A stretch of DNA of 64,000 nucleotides, from the NCBI GenBank assembly GCA_002416285.1, contig DICM01000034.1, forward strand, positions 1-64,000, in the 5' to 3' direction. This stretch comes from Caryophanales bacterium UBA5026 (GTDB lineage: Bacteria; Bacillota_I; Bacilli_A; RF39; UBA660). The notes beneath the pieces are model-generated. The model had not been told where the DNA came from and ran no database searches. It worked only from the letters and a program-made list of their open reading frames with translations. Both the position numbers and the translations under genes were made by a program. Shown here piece by piece: positions 1 through 8,433 of the stretch (positions within the stretch are counted from its first letter, which is position 1; the number at the start of each line of letters is the position of its first letter).

Positions 1-27
1 ATTACACTTTCATAGTACCAAAAATGA

Positions 28-804
28 TCATAAGATCATTTTCTTTAAATTTTCTAAGCCACTTTTTTCTAACCTTGAAATTTGAGCTTGTGAAATACCA
101 ATCTCTTCTGCTAATTCCAATTGCGTTTTTCCTATAATATAGCGTTCTAGTAGAATATAACGCTCTTTCTCTTTGAGACGATTTAGACCTTCTTTTAATG
201 CTAATCGAGTGTCCAATGAATAGAGTTTCCCTGAAGAATCTTCTAATTGATCCGCTAGATAAATAGTGTCTCCACCGTCATTATAAATCGGTTCAAACAT
301 ACTAATTGTATCCTTCGTCGAGTCAATCGCATTCGTAATTTCATATTCTGTTTTTCCGAGTTGATCTGCAATCATCTTAATTGTTGGTTCCTGGCCTAAT
401 TCATTCGTTAATTGTTCCTTTACACGCAGTGCCTGATAGGCCATATCCTTTGTGCTTCTCGCAACTCGTACACTACTACTATCCCGTAGATAACGCCTTA
501 TTTCTCCTAAAATCATCGGTACTGCATAGGTACTAAATCGAACCTCATGACTGAGATCAAAATTATCGATCGCCTTAATAAGACCAATACAACCGACTTG
601 AAAAAGATCATCCATATTATCTGTTCGATTGGTAAATTTTTTTAAAATACTAAGGACTAATTTTAAATTTCCCTGAATCAAATCATCTTTTGCAAAAGAA
701 TCTCCTTTTTGTAATTTTTTAAATAATTCTATTTGTTCTTCGTTTGTTAAAACTTTAATATTCGCAGTATTCACGCCACAAATTTCCACTTTATGACGTG
801 CCAT
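28..804 (-). CDS. sigG: Sporulation sigma factor SigG
   Basis: RNA polymerase sigma factor that switches on late forespore genes after engulfment. The 258-residue length is usual for SigG. The N-terminus carries the SigG-typical KVEICGV stretch. Region 2 (about residues 60-108) has DDLFQVGCIGLIKAIDNFDL and the FSTYAVPMI block for -10 recognition; region 4 near the C-terminus has the helix-turn-helix TQLELAEEIGISQAQISRLE. The start follows AAAGGAGA at good spacing. A sigmaF/sigmaG-like promoter lies just upstream, which fits the known positive autoregulation of SigG. SigF is the only close alternative, but the N-terminal motif favours SigG. The spoIIG-type neighbours seen in Bacillus are not in view. 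Confidence 0.93.
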   Translation of the reverse strand: MARHKVEICGVNTANIKVLTNEEQIELFKKLQKGDSFAKDDLIQGNLKLVLSILKKFTNRTDNMDDLFQVGCIGLIKAIDNFDLSHEVRFSTYAVPMILGEIRRYLRDSSSVRVARSTKDMAYQALRVKEQLTNELGQEPTIKMIADQLGKTEYEITNAIDSTKDTISMFEPIYNDGGDTIYLADQLEDSSGKLYSLDTRLALKEGLNRLKEKERYILLERYIIGKTQLELAEEIGISQAQISRLEKSGLENLKKMIL

Positions 805-823
805 AGAAATCTCCTTTCTAACC

Positions 824-852
824 TATTATGAACATTGGTAGAAACTTTATAC
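824..852 (-). promoter_or_regulatory. Candidate sigmaF/sigmaG promoter of sigG
   Basis: On the minus strand GTATA (848-852) and CATAATA (824-830) are separated by exactly 17 bases, matching the known forespore consensus (GNATR, 17-18 bases, CATNNTA). It sits 20 bases before the sigG start, so the leader would be very short and begin at about the ribosome binding site. Inferred from pattern and position only. Confidence 0.5.
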
Positions 853-897
853 ATCTATTTTTACCTTTTTTTACATATAGTACAGTAGGGTGGTTGT

Positions 898-1128
898 ATG
901 CGATTGTCTGATCTACAAAACAAAAATATTATTAATATTGAAGACGGAAAATTAATTGGAACAATTATAGATGTTTTAATTGATAAAGAAGGATTAACAC
1001 AATCTTTGATTGTTCAAAAGAGCAAATTTTTTGCTAGTTTTTTACCATCATCAACCGAAGTAGAAATCAAATGGAAACAGATAAAAAAAATAGGGGAAGA
1101 TGTAATTTTAGTCAGCATGTCACTTTAA
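898..1128 (+). CDS. YlmC/YmxH family sporulation protein (PRC-barrel)
   Basis: Small 76-residue protein that looks like a single PRC-type beta-barrel domain: it opens with MRLSDLQNKNIINIEDGKLIG, the usual start of the YlmC/YmxH family, and alternates short beta strands to the end. Members are found in spore-forming Firmicutes and are annotated as sporulation proteins; their biochemical role is unknown. The gene is divergent from sigG and starts after GGGTGGTTGT. The pairing with sigG supports a sporulation link. A weak hairpin followed by a T run ends the transcript around 1130-1160. Confidence 0.75.
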   Translation: MRLSDLQNKNIINIEDGKLIGTIIDVLIDKEGLTQSLIVQKSKFFASFLPSSTEVEIKWKQIKKIGEDVILVSMSL

Positions 1129-1176
1129 TTGCTTGTTTTTTAAAGCAGTTTTTGTTACAATTAAAGCGGTGAGAAT

Positions 1177-2205
1177 ATGAAAGTATTACTTTATACTGAA
1201 GGTATGAAAACAATTGGAAAATCTGGACTTGGAAAGGCAATTCAACATCAGATTCGCGCTTTAGAATCAAATGGAATTACCTATACAACTGATTCAAAAG
1301 AGAAAGGTTTCGATATTGCTCATATCAATTTTTATGGGCCAAAATCATTTTTACTTGCACGTAAATTAAAAAGACAAGGAATTAAAATCATATACCATGC
1401 TCATTCAACGGAAGAAGATTTTAAAAATTCATTTATTTTTTCAAATCAACTTTCACCTCTTTTTAAGTGGTGGATTTGTAAATGCTACAATCTAGGAGAC
1501 AGTATTATTACACCAACTATCTATTCTAAAAAATTGCTTACGAACTACGGAATTAAAAGGCCTATTTATGCTATCTCAAATGGAATTGATACAAAATTTT
1601 TTGAACGTGATGTAGAGCTTGGAAAAAACTTTAGAGAAACGTATCACTATTCTGATGAAGATAAAGTGGTTGTTGGTATTGGTTTGTATATTGAGCGAAA
1701 AGGGATTTTGGATTTTGTCGAAATGGCGAAGCGACTCCCTCAATATAAATTTATTTGGTTTGGCTCAAGTCCTTTATCCGCATCGCCTCAAAAGATTCGT
1801 GATGCTGTACATACAAAGTTACCAAATTTAGTCTTTGCTGGATATGTAGAACAAAAGATGATTCATGCAGCACTTTCTGGAGCGAATTTATTCTTTATGC
1901 CGACACAAGAAGAAACCGAAGGAATTCCTATTATGGAAGCTAGTATCTCTAAAATACCAACCCTTATCCGTGATATTCCTATCTTCGAGGATTGGTTTAA
2001 GGACAATGTCGATATTTATAAAGGTAAGACACTCGATGAATTTGAAAGCAAAATTCAACAAATATTAGAGGGTCAAATTCCAAATTTAGTAGATAATGCC
2101 TATCATGTTGCGAAAAAAAGAGACGTGAAAATTGCAGGTGAACAATTAATCACTGCTTATACTGAAACATTAGATGGAACTCAACAACCAGATAAAATTA
2201 ATTAA
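1177..2205 (+). CDS. Family 4 glycosyltransferase, glycolipid-synthase-like
   Basis: A 342-residue GT-B enzyme with no signal peptide or membrane span. The N-terminal half has the glycine-rich acceptor loop (TIGKSGLGKA, residues 11-20) and the HAHSTEEDFKNSF block; the C-terminal half has the nucleotide-sugar part with GIGLYIERKG and the E-x7-E motif around EETEGIPIMEA. The HSTEEDFxNSF block resembles the CpoA/LafB/BgsB group that glycosylates diacylglycerol to make lipoteichoic acid anchor glycolipids, so a membrane glycolipid role is the best guess. Donor sugar and acceptor cannot be read from the sequence. Monocistronic, with a good terminator at its stop codon. Confidence 0.75.
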   Translation: MKVLLYTEGMKTIGKSGLGKAIQHQIRALESNGITYTTDSKEKGFDIAHINFYGPKSFLLARKLKRQGIKIIYHAHSTEEDFKNSFIFSNQLSPLFKWWICKCYNLGDSIITPTIYSKKLLTNYGIKRPIYAISNGIDTKFFERDVELGKNFRETYHYSDEDKVVVGIGLYIERKGILDFVEMAKRLPQYKFIWFGSSPLSASPQKIRDAVHTKLPNLVFAGYVEQKMIHAALSGANLFFMPTQEETEGIPIMEASISKIPTLIRDIPIFEDWFKDNVDIYKGKTLDEFESKIQQILEGQIPNLVDNAYHVAKKRDVKIAGEQLITAYTETLDGTQQPDKIN

Positions 2206-2230
2206 TCACAGAAATGTGATTTTTTATTTT
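2204..2230 (+). terminator. Intrinsic terminator after glycosyltransferase
   Basis: AATCACA, loop GAAA, TGTGATT, then a T-rich tail. The seven-base stem begins at the stop codon of the gene. Confidence 0.8.
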
Positions 2231-2263
2231 TATGAACCATGATATAATATGATTGGTGATAAT

Positions 2264-3283
2264 ATGCAGAAACAAATTAACAAAGGTATTTGGATCGCCG
2301 CTTTATTCTTAATGATTGTATTGATCAGTGTTATCGTATATCGATCTAACAATAGTTTAAAAGTGGTAACAAAAAATATCTTTTATATGGACACACAGAT
2401 TTATATTAAACTTTACGGAAAAAATGAAAAAAAACTAAATGACGCCCTTCTACAAGTAGAAAATCTCTATAAGGAATACCATCAATTAACCGATCGTTAT
2501 CAAAGTTATGATAATGTCATTAATCCATATTATATCTATCATAATAGTGATCAGTCAGACACTTTAACAATTGATGAGAAACTTTATGCAGTTCTCAAAT
2601 TAGCCCAAATGTGGCATGAAAAAAATAATTTATTTGATATTACAATTGGAAATGTCATCGATGTATGGAAGAAATACCGCGAAGCTGGAACTGGTATTCC
2701 TACCGAAGAAGAGTTGGCATCAGCAAACAGTCAAAAAAAGGAATTAGTTCTTTTAGACGATTATGCAATTAAAAACAACCATGTAAGTATTGATCTAGGA
2801 AGTGTCGCAAAAGGTTATACGACCGAAGAGGCAGGAAAACTATTAAAAAAATTAGGAATTTCTACTTATTTAATCAATGCTGGTGGGAATGTAATTGTTG
2901 GTGATTCTTATAATAAAAAAGATTATACAATCGGAATTGAAGATCCAACAAACAATCAAAAAGATATCTTTACTGTTGTTCATGGGAAAAATATCAGTGT
3001 TGTGACGAGTGGAGGATATGAGCGTTTTTATGAATACAATGGTCAAAAATACCATCACATCATCAATCCTATAACACTCTATCCTAGTTCTTATAGTAAA
3101 AGTGTAACGGTCATTACAAAGAATAGCGCTAAAGCAGATATACTCTCTACTATTTTATTTCTTCTTCCTATTGATGAAGGTATGTCTCTAGTGGAAAGCC
3201 TAGATGATACAGAAGCGATTTGGTATACAGAGGATAACTTAATCGTCCGTTCTTCAGGAATGAAAAACTATGAAACGAAATGA
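2264..3283 (+). CDS. FAD:protein FMN transferase (ApbE/FmnB family)
   Basis: Transfers FMN from FAD onto a threonine of target flavoproteins outside the membrane. An N-terminal membrane anchor (about residues 6-26 of the product) is followed by the ApbE domain, seen in YMDTQIYIKLYG, the VDLGSVAKGYTTEEA-like block (SIDLGSVAKGYTTEEAGKLL) and YLINAGGNVIVGD. Length fits the family. An ATG lies 15 bases earlier, but this one is chosen because GGTGATAAT sits at proper spacing before it. It overlaps the next gene by 14 bases and heads a four-gene operon. The likely substrate is the FMN-binding lipoprotein encoded three genes on, which has a flavinylation-type SGVT motif. Confidence 0.88.
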   Translation: MQKQINKGIWIAALFLMIVLISVIVYRSNNSLKVVTKNIFYMDTQIYIKLYGKNEKKLNDALLQVENLYKEYHQLTDRYQSYDNVINPYYIYHNSDQSDTLTIDEKLYAVLKLAQMWHEKNNLFDITIGNVIDVWKKYREAGTGIPTEEELASANSQKKELVLLDDYAIKNNHVSIDLGSVAKGYTTEEAGKLLKKLGISTYLINAGGNVIVGDSYNKKDYTIGIEDPTNNQKDIFTVVHGKNISVVTSGGYERFYEYNGQKYHHIINPITLYPSSYSKSVTVITKNSAKADILSTILFLLPIDEGMSLVESLDDTEAIWYTEDNLIVRSSGMKNYETK

Positions 3284-3623
3284 TTTAATTTTAATAGGGA
3301 TCGTTTTAGTAAGCTCCCTTGCACTATTATTTTTTCCTAAAAAAAGTGGAGATACAGCAATTGTAACACATCAAGGAAAAGAGGTTTTAACAATCGATTT
3401 ACGGCAAAAAGAAGAAAAAGACTATGAAGTTACCGGAACCAATGGAACTGTTAAAATTCATATACGGGATGGAAAAATAAAAGTTAATGAGGAGAATAGT
3501 CCGTTGCATTTATGCTCAAAGCAAGGATATATTGAGAAAGCAGGGGAGAGTATCGTCTGTTTACCTAATGAAGTTGTAATAGAAATCATTGGTAAGCAAG
3601 AGTTAGATACCGTTGTAAGGTGA
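3270..3623 (+). CDS. NusG domain II-containing protein (EetA-like)
   Basis: A 117-residue protein with one N-terminal membrane segment (about residues 5-24) and an extracytoplasmic NusG-II fold: beta-rich, ending in HLCSKQGYIEKAGESIVCLPNEVVIEI, with the conserved paired cysteines of the family. It is not transcription factor NusG, since the KOW and NGN domains are absent. Proteins of this kind accompany ApbE and Gx transporters, and one is EetA in the Listeria electron-transfer locus. It overlaps apbE by 14 bases and is followed four bases later by the Gx transporter gene, so the three are probably co-translated. Exact function is unknown. Confidence 0.75.
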   Translation: MKRNDLILIGIVLVSSLALLFFPKKSGDTAIVTHQGKEVLTIDLRQKEEKDYEVTGTNGTVKIHIRDGKIKVNEENSPLHLCSKQGYIEKAGESIVCLPNEVVIEIIGKQELDTVVR

Positions 3624-3627
3624 TAGG

Positions 3628-4134
3628 ATGACAATAAAAAAAATAACACGTTTATCAATGCTACTTGCAATTTCGATTGTGTGCTCTATCATAGAATCTT
3701 TTTTCCCGGTGTTAAATGGAATGATACCCGGACTCAAACTTGGCTTAGCGAATCTTGCAATCTTAGTTACACTTGATCTTTACGGTGTAAAAGAGGCCTT
3801 TTTTCTTTCGATAACAAGAGTGATATTGGTGGCTCTTTTAAGAACAGGTCTATTTAACGTATCCTTTTTCTTCAGTTTATTTGGTGCAATTTTTAGTGTA
3901 CTAATGATGTCACTCGCTTACAAGTCAAAGTTATTTTCATTTGTCGGAATTAGTATTGTCGGTTCGTTAAGTCATAGTATTGGTCAAATAATAGCAGCAG
4001 TTCTGTTTTTAGGAGCAAACATGATTCACTATTTACCAGTACTCTTATTATTTGCCCTTCCGACTGGCTTTTTTATAGGAATTTTAAGTCAAAAGTTTTT
4101 AGAATATTCCGTCAACATCTTGAAAGAAGCATAG
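3628..4134 (+). CDS. Gx transporter family membrane protein (EetB-like, HepS-component-I annotated)
   Basis: A 168-residue membrane protein with about five hydrophobic spans. The start MTIKKITRLSMLLAISIVCSIIESFFP and the later GLKLGLANLAILVTLDLYG are typical of the Gx transporter family, which is often annotated as heptaprenyl diphosphate synthase component I. Residues GLKLGLAN resemble the substrate-binding loops of ECF-type S components. Placed between the NusG-II protein and an FMN-binding lipoprotein, it matches the EetB position in Gram-positive flavin-based electron transfer loci. A role in quinone or flavin handling is inference. It follows the preceding stop by four bases. Confidence 0.75.
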   Translation: MTIKKITRLSMLLAISIVCSIIESFFPVLNGMIPGLKLGLANLAILVTLDLYGVKEAFFLSITRVILVALLRTGLFNVSFFFSLFGAIFSVLMMSLAYKSKLFSFVGISIVGSLSHSIGQIIAAVLFLGANMIHYLPVLLLFALPTGFFIGILSQKFLEYSVNILKEA

Positions 4135-4169
4135 AATATGTTATAATTAGAATAGGGAGAGGATTTAGA

Positions 4170-4625
4170 ATGAAAAAATTTGTTGTTTTGATGGTTTTAC
4201 CAGTGTTACTTCTATTAACAGGCTGTGAAAAGGTAGCTGAAGGAAAATATAAAGAAGGAACTTACATGGGACATGTAACCGATACTTATGGTGGTTCTAA
4301 TCAAGCAATCGCAGTAATTCATGTCAGTAAAGAAGGATTGATTGATTCAGTATACTTAGATACTACTTATACCAAAGATGATGCTGTTACAACAAAGAAA
4401 GCGCTTGGAGATGACTACAATATGAAAGCTAATCCAGCGGTTACGAAAGAATGGTATGAACAAGTAGATTTACTTGAAAAGGCTGTTATTAAAGAGCAAG
4501 GAATCGATTTTATCAATTGGACAGATAGTGAACAATCTAAAACAGATTCTATTAGTGGGGTAACGATTAAGATTGATGCTTTGTACCGAGCTTTGGATAG
4601 TGCTCTAAAACTTGGGAAAAAATAG
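4170..4625 (+). CDS. FMN-binding domain lipoprotein
   Basis: Secreted 151-residue lipoprotein. The signal peptide ends in the lipobox LLTGC (lipidated Cys about residue 19). The rest is an FMN-binding (RnfG/NqrC-like) domain: KYKEGTYMG, then a beta-rich core, ending in DSISGVTIKIDALYRALDSAL. The SGVT segment corresponds to the S(G/T)AT flavinylation motif, whose threonine receives FMN from ApbE. This makes it the likely client of the ApbE protein encoded upstream and a one-domain relative of PplA. It is the last gene of the cluster, with a hairpin terminator immediately after. Electron donor and acceptor are unknown; no Ndh2 or demethylmenaquinone genes are visible nearby. Confidence 0.82.
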   Translation: MKKFVVLMVLPVLLLLTGCEKVAEGKYKEGTYMGHVTDTYGGSNQAIAVIHVSKEGLIDSVYLDTTYTKDDAVTTKKALGDDYNMKANPAVTKEWYEQVDLLEKAVIKEQGIDFINWTDSEQSKTDSISGVTIKIDALYRALDSALKLGKK

Positions 4626-4645
4626 GAGCGAAAGCTCTTTTTCAA
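4625..4645 (+). terminator. Intrinsic terminator after flavin cluster
   Basis: A short stem AGGAGC, loop GAAA, GCTCTT, followed by five T. One G-T pair. Directly follows the FMN-binding lipoprotein stop. Confidence 0.65.
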
Positions 4646-4646
4646 T

Positions 4647-4814
4647 ATGCAGAAATGGATTATTACCTTATCCCCACACGAAAAGAAATGTTACTATCTA
4701 TATCAATACGAACAGGCAAAAAAGAAGAATGACATCGTGTTGATGAATTATTATTTAACACTTTTGGAAGAAATGAAGGAGAATTTCACAAAAGAATCAC
4801 ATTCATCTGTATAA
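4647..4814 (+). CDS. Possible 55-residue small protein
   Basis: Open reading frame between the terminator and the response regulator gene. The product, starting MQKWIITLSPHEKKCYYLYQ, is lysine- and tyrosine-rich and could form an amphipathic helix; it has no membrane span and I do not recognise it. No ribosome binding site precedes the ATG, and the start lies within two bases of the preceding terminator, so translation would need an unusual signal. The coding look of the frame is its only support. It may instead be an untranslated leader of the two-component operon. Confidence 0.25.
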   Translation: MQKWIITLSPHEKKCYYLYQYEQAKKKNDIVLMNYYLTLLEEMKENFTKESHSSV

Positions 4815-4834
4815 TATAACACAGGAGGGATTAA

Positions 4835-5503
4835 ATGAACGTATTAGTAGTAGATGATGAGGAAGGAATTCGTCTTGTCATTCGCGAGTATTTAGAGAAT
4901 GAAGGGTATATTGTTAGTGAAGCCTGTAATGGAACTGAAGCAATTAACCTTGTTAAACAAAACGATTACGACCTCATTATTATGGATATTATGATGCCGG
5001 TTACAGATGGCTTTATGGCGGTAGAAGCGATTAATAAAATCAAACCAATACCTACCATTATGTTGTCTGCTAGAAAAGAAGAATATGATAAGTTAATGGG
5101 ATTTGAACTTGGGGTCGACGACTATATGACAAAACCATTTAGTCCTAAAGAGTTAGTAGCTCGTGTTAAGGCGCTAATGAAAAGAGTCCACCCGTCTCAC
5201 GGTGACTATTGGTCTTATCAAAATCTTCGGATTGATTTTAAAGCACATGCCGTATTTTTAGCAGATAAAGAGCTTTCGTTAACACCAAAAGAATATGATT
5301 TATTGGTATATTTTGTCGAAAATGAACATATAGCGCTTTCTAGAGAGATTTTGTTAAGTAAATTATGGGGATATGATTTCTTTGGAGATGACCGAACAAT
5401 TGATACACATATCAAAATGCTTCGCAACAATTTAGGACCTTATCGTGATTTGATTACCACGGTTAGGGGAGTAGGTTATAAATTTGAAATCACAGAAAAA
5501 TAG
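4835..5503 (+). CDS. OmpR-family response regulator
   Basis: A 222-residue two-domain regulator. The receiver domain (residues 1-118) has acidic residues D7/D8, the phosphoacceptor D51 in DLIIMDIMMP, the conserved serine in IMLSA and the lysine in MTKPF. The C-terminal winged-helix DNA-binding domain (about 130-220) has LTPKEYDLLVYF and DDRTIDTHIKMLRNNL. A strong AGGAGG site precedes the ATG. The gene overlaps the histidine kinase gene by 20 bases, so the pair is translationally coupled. An ABC permease and ATPase follow, a layout typical of systems that sense and expel cell-envelope stressors or antimicrobial peptides; the signal is unknown. Confidence 0.9.
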   Translation: MNVLVVDDEEGIRLVIREYLENEGYIVSEACNGTEAINLVKQNDYDLIIMDIMMPVTDGFMAVEAINKIKPIPTIMLSARKEEYDKLMGFELGVDDYMTKPFSPKELVARVKALMKRVHPSHGDYWSYQNLRIDFKAHAVFLADKELSLTPKEYDLLVYFVENEHIALSREILLSKLWGYDFFGDDRTIDTHIKMLRNNLGPYRDLITTVRGVGYKFEITEK

Positions 5504-6884
5504 TCTAAAAGCGAAAGTATGGTTCTATCTAATTTTATTTTCATTCGCTATTTTAGCTTTTCTATGGTTTTTTCAAGTTGTATCAATTAATTCATTCTAT
5601 GAATGGTCGAAACGAAAAGAATTAACAACGGTTGTCAATGAAGTATTCTCAGCTTATGCGAAAGATGACTTTGTATCATCATTAGATAAAATTTCTAGAG
5701 ATTATGGAGTCTGTATCGAAGTATATAGCTATAATCAATATACCTATTTATCAAATGATTATGGTAGAGGTTGTATGGGAGATGGGAATTTATTTTCACT
5801 AAATCAATATAAACGCGAATTTATCGAAAGTAACAAAAGTGTACAGGGTTACATCTTTTCTAATCCAAAATTTGATAATAAATCTTATATGTATGCACTC
5901 AAACTAAATACATCAGAATATGCCTTTATCAACGTATCCTTAGTGCCACTTGATTCTACTATTAATATTCTAAAAAAACAGTTCATCTATGTTTCGATTG
6001 TGGTTCTATTACTTTCTTTAACAATTGCTTATTTTATTTCTAAAAAAATATCAAAACCAATTGAGAAAATGAACAAATCAGCAAAACTCTTAGCAAAAGG
6101 AAACTATGATGTAACGTTTTCTACTAATGTTGATATCTCTGAAATACAAGAACTATCCAACACACTAAATCAAGCAAAAGATGAATTATCTAAAACAGAG
6201 GCTTTGCGAAGAGAATTTATGGCTAATGTAAGTCACGATCTTAAGACCCCACTTACAATGATCCGAGCATATGCGGAAATGGTTCGTGATTTAACTTATA
6301 AAAACAAACAAAAAAGAGATGAAAATTTAAATGTAATTATCAAAGAAGCGGATCGATTAAATATTTTAGTAAATGATATATTAGAACTTACCAAGATTCA
6401 ATCAAAAACACAACCATTGGAAATGGCAACATTCGAACTAAATGAATTCATAAAAGGAATTTTAAAACAATATCGTATCTATGAAGAACAACAAGAATTT
6501 CAATTCATTTATTCTGGCGTTGAAAATGCTGTTGTCAAAGCAGATTTAAAACGAATCGAACAAGTAATCTATAATTTAATCAATAATGCGATTAATTATA
6601 CAGGTAAAGATAAAAAAATCTCAATTATAGTAACTGATGAGGATCCTTATTATCGCATTTCGGTAAAAGATACTGGCAAAGGAATTAAAGAAGAAGATAT
6701 TCCACATATTTGGGATAAATATTATAAAGTGGATAAAAATTATTCTAGAGTTTCAATTGGAACGGGAATTGGATTATCAATCGTCAAAAGTATTTTAGAA
6801 CAACACCAATTTCCATACGGTGTCATATCGAAAAGAGGAAAAGGAACTAGTTTCTATTTTCTGATTAAAAAGGATCAAGGATAA
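5484..6884 (+). CDS. Membrane sensor histidine kinase
   Basis: Partner of the preceding response regulator. The 466-residue protein has two membrane spans (about 12-30 and 168-187) enclosing an extracellular sensor domain of roughly 135 residues, then a HAMP linker, a dimerisation domain with phosphoacceptor H251 in ANVSHDLKTPLTM, and a HATPase domain with the N box (LINNAINYTGK), G1 (DTGKGI) and G2 (GTGIGLSIV). The start is a TTG inside the end of the regulator gene, with GGGGAG upstream. A cysteine pair in the sensor domain could form a disulfide. A terminator separates it from the ABC transporter genes, which therefore have their own promoter. Confidence 0.9.
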   Translation: MKSQKNSLKAKVWFYLILFSFAILAFLWFFQVVSINSFYEWSKRKELTTVVNEVFSAYAKDDFVSSLDKISRDYGVCIEVYSYNQYTYLSNDYGRGCMGDGNLFSLNQYKREFIESNKSVQGYIFSNPKFDNKSYMYALKLNTSEYAFINVSLVPLDSTINILKKQFIYVSIVVLLLSLTIAYFISKKISKPIEKMNKSAKLLAKGNYDVTFSTNVDISEIQELSNTLNQAKDELSKTEALRREFMANVSHDLKTPLTMIRAYAEMVRDLTYKNKQKRDENLNVIIKEADRLNILVNDILELTKIQSKTQPLEMATFELNEFIKGILKQYRIYEEQQEFQFIYSGVENAVVKADLKRIEQVIYNLINNAINYTGKDKKISIIVTDEDPYYRISVKDTGKGIKEEDIPHIWDKYYKVDKNYSRVSIGTGIGLSIVKSILEQHQFPYGVISKRGKGTSFYFLIKKDQG

Positions 6885-6905
6885 AAGTACTCAGGTACTT
6901 TTTTT
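6884..6905 (+). terminator. Intrinsic terminator after histidine kinase
   Basis: AAAGTAC, loop TCAG, GTACTTT and a T run, beginning at the stop codon of the kinase gene. Confidence 0.85.
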
Positions 6906-6982
6906 CTTCACTCTTTTTTCACGATTCTTTCTTATTACTTTCACAAAAAATATCTATACTGTTTATTGAAAGGAGAATAAAC

Positions 6983-8422
6983 ATGTATATTTTAAAAAAT
7001 GCTTGGATAAATGTGAAACGTGCAAAAGGAAGAAATTTACTAATTGGAATTATTATTACAATTGTAACATTAGCTGCCTGTATTGCTCTTGCAATTTATC
7101 ATTCTGCATCCACTTTAGTCAAACATTATCAAGAAACAAATTCCTTAGAAATCACATTTGCAATTGATCGAATGGGATTCCGTGAGAATAGAGAATCCAA
7201 CACTGAACTAACAATTGAGCCTTTAAACGAGGAGTTGATTGCTAAAATCGGAGATTCTGATTATATTAGTAGCTACTATTATACGATGGAGGGAAGTGCT
7301 TCTTCCAATCAAATTACAGCGGTTACAGACAATTTTTTTGGCAATAAAGGGGACTCAAATACTGAAAACTCTAAGAATACTTCTGAAAAATTTATTAGTA
7401 GAGGTGGAATGAATATTGGAGACTATCGTTTTACTGCATATTCTGATGTTTCTTATCTCGATTCCTTTTTAACTGGTACAAGTAAAATTACTTCTGGATC
7501 GTTCTTTACGAATGATGAAGTGGAACCAGTTATGGTAATCAGTGAAGAACTCGCGAATGAAAATAATCTAGCCGTAGGAGATACCGTTACCTTTTATACG
7601 ACAGATAGTACGAATACCTTTACCTTAACAATTGTTGGAATCTATTCTACCACTGAAGATACTAGTAGTGATAACTTTATGGGAATGAGCGCCATGAACG
7701 TTGGCAATCAAATTTATACCAATTTATCTACTATGAATACATACTTTAGTACAGATAATAATAAAAACCAGCTAAGTCCAAAATTTTATTTAAAAACAGC
7801 TTCCGATTATGACGCTTTTGTGGCAGAAGCGAAAGAAAAGGGACTTAGTGAATATTATACCGCTACATCTAATTTGGATACACTAATGGAACAACTAGAG
7901 CCTATTAGTAATGTAAGTAACTTTTCAATGATTTTTCTGGTAATCATTTTAATCGTAGGTGGAGTGGTTATTGCTATTATTAATTCCATTCAAATTCGCG
8001 AACGAAAATATGAAGTTGGAGTTATGCGAGCAATTGGAATGAGTAAAAGAAAAGTAATTATGCAATTTTTATCAGAAATTTGTATTGTTGCTATTTTGTC
8101 TTTACTAATTGGATCGACGAGTGGAACCCTTCTATCTCAACCAGTTACAAATCAATTATTACAATCCGAAATCAGTAAACAACAAGAAAGTGTTGATGAT
8201 CGAAATACGAATTTCGGAAGAACAAACATGGATCGTGGAAGCTTTAGCATAGGGAACAATCCTAAAATAACTTATATAGACTCACTTGATGTACAAGTAT
8301 CTTTTGGAACTGTTATGGGAATATTTGGAATAAATTTAGTTCTTATTATGATTGGTGGATTGATTTGTGCTATATTTATTAATCAATATGAACCAAATAA
8401 AATTCTACAGAATCGAACATAG
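6983..8422 (+). CDS. ABC transporter permease, FtsX/MacB type
   Basis: A 479-residue permease with the four-span MacB/FtsX layout: one span near the N-terminus (about 20-40), a large extracellular domain (about 45-305), then three spans at about 310-335, 355-380 and 435-465. The last cytoplasmic loop has the family motif RERKYEVGVMRAIGMSKRKV. The mature extracellular domain is serine- and threonine-rich. It starts after GAAAGGAG and is followed 11 bases later by its ATPase gene. Location after a two-component system suggests it is induced by envelope stress and moves peptides or lipoproteins, but no substrate can be named. Confidence 0.85.
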   Translation: MYILKNAWINVKRAKGRNLLIGIIITIVTLAACIALAIYHSASTLVKHYQETNSLEITFAIDRMGFRENRESNTELTIEPLNEELIAKIGDSDYISSYYYTMEGSASSNQITAVTDNFFGNKGDSNTENSKNTSEKFISRGGMNIGDYRFTAYSDVSYLDSFLTGTSKITSGSFFTNDEVEPVMVISEELANENNLAVGDTVTFYTTDSTNTFTLTIVGIYSTTEDTSSDNFMGMSAMNVGNQIYTNLSTMNTYFSTDNNKNQLSPKFYLKTASDYDAFVAEAKEKGLSEYYTATSNLDTLMEQLEPISNVSNFSMIFLVIILIVGGVVIAIINSIQIRERKYEVGVMRAIGMSKRKVIMQFLSEICIVAILSLLIGSTSGTLLSQPVTNQLLQSEISKQQESVDDRNTNFGRTNMDRGSFSIGNNPKITYIDSLDVQVSFGTVMGIFGINLVLIMIGGLICAIFINQYEPNKILQNRT

Positions 8423-8433
8423 GAGGTGAATCG

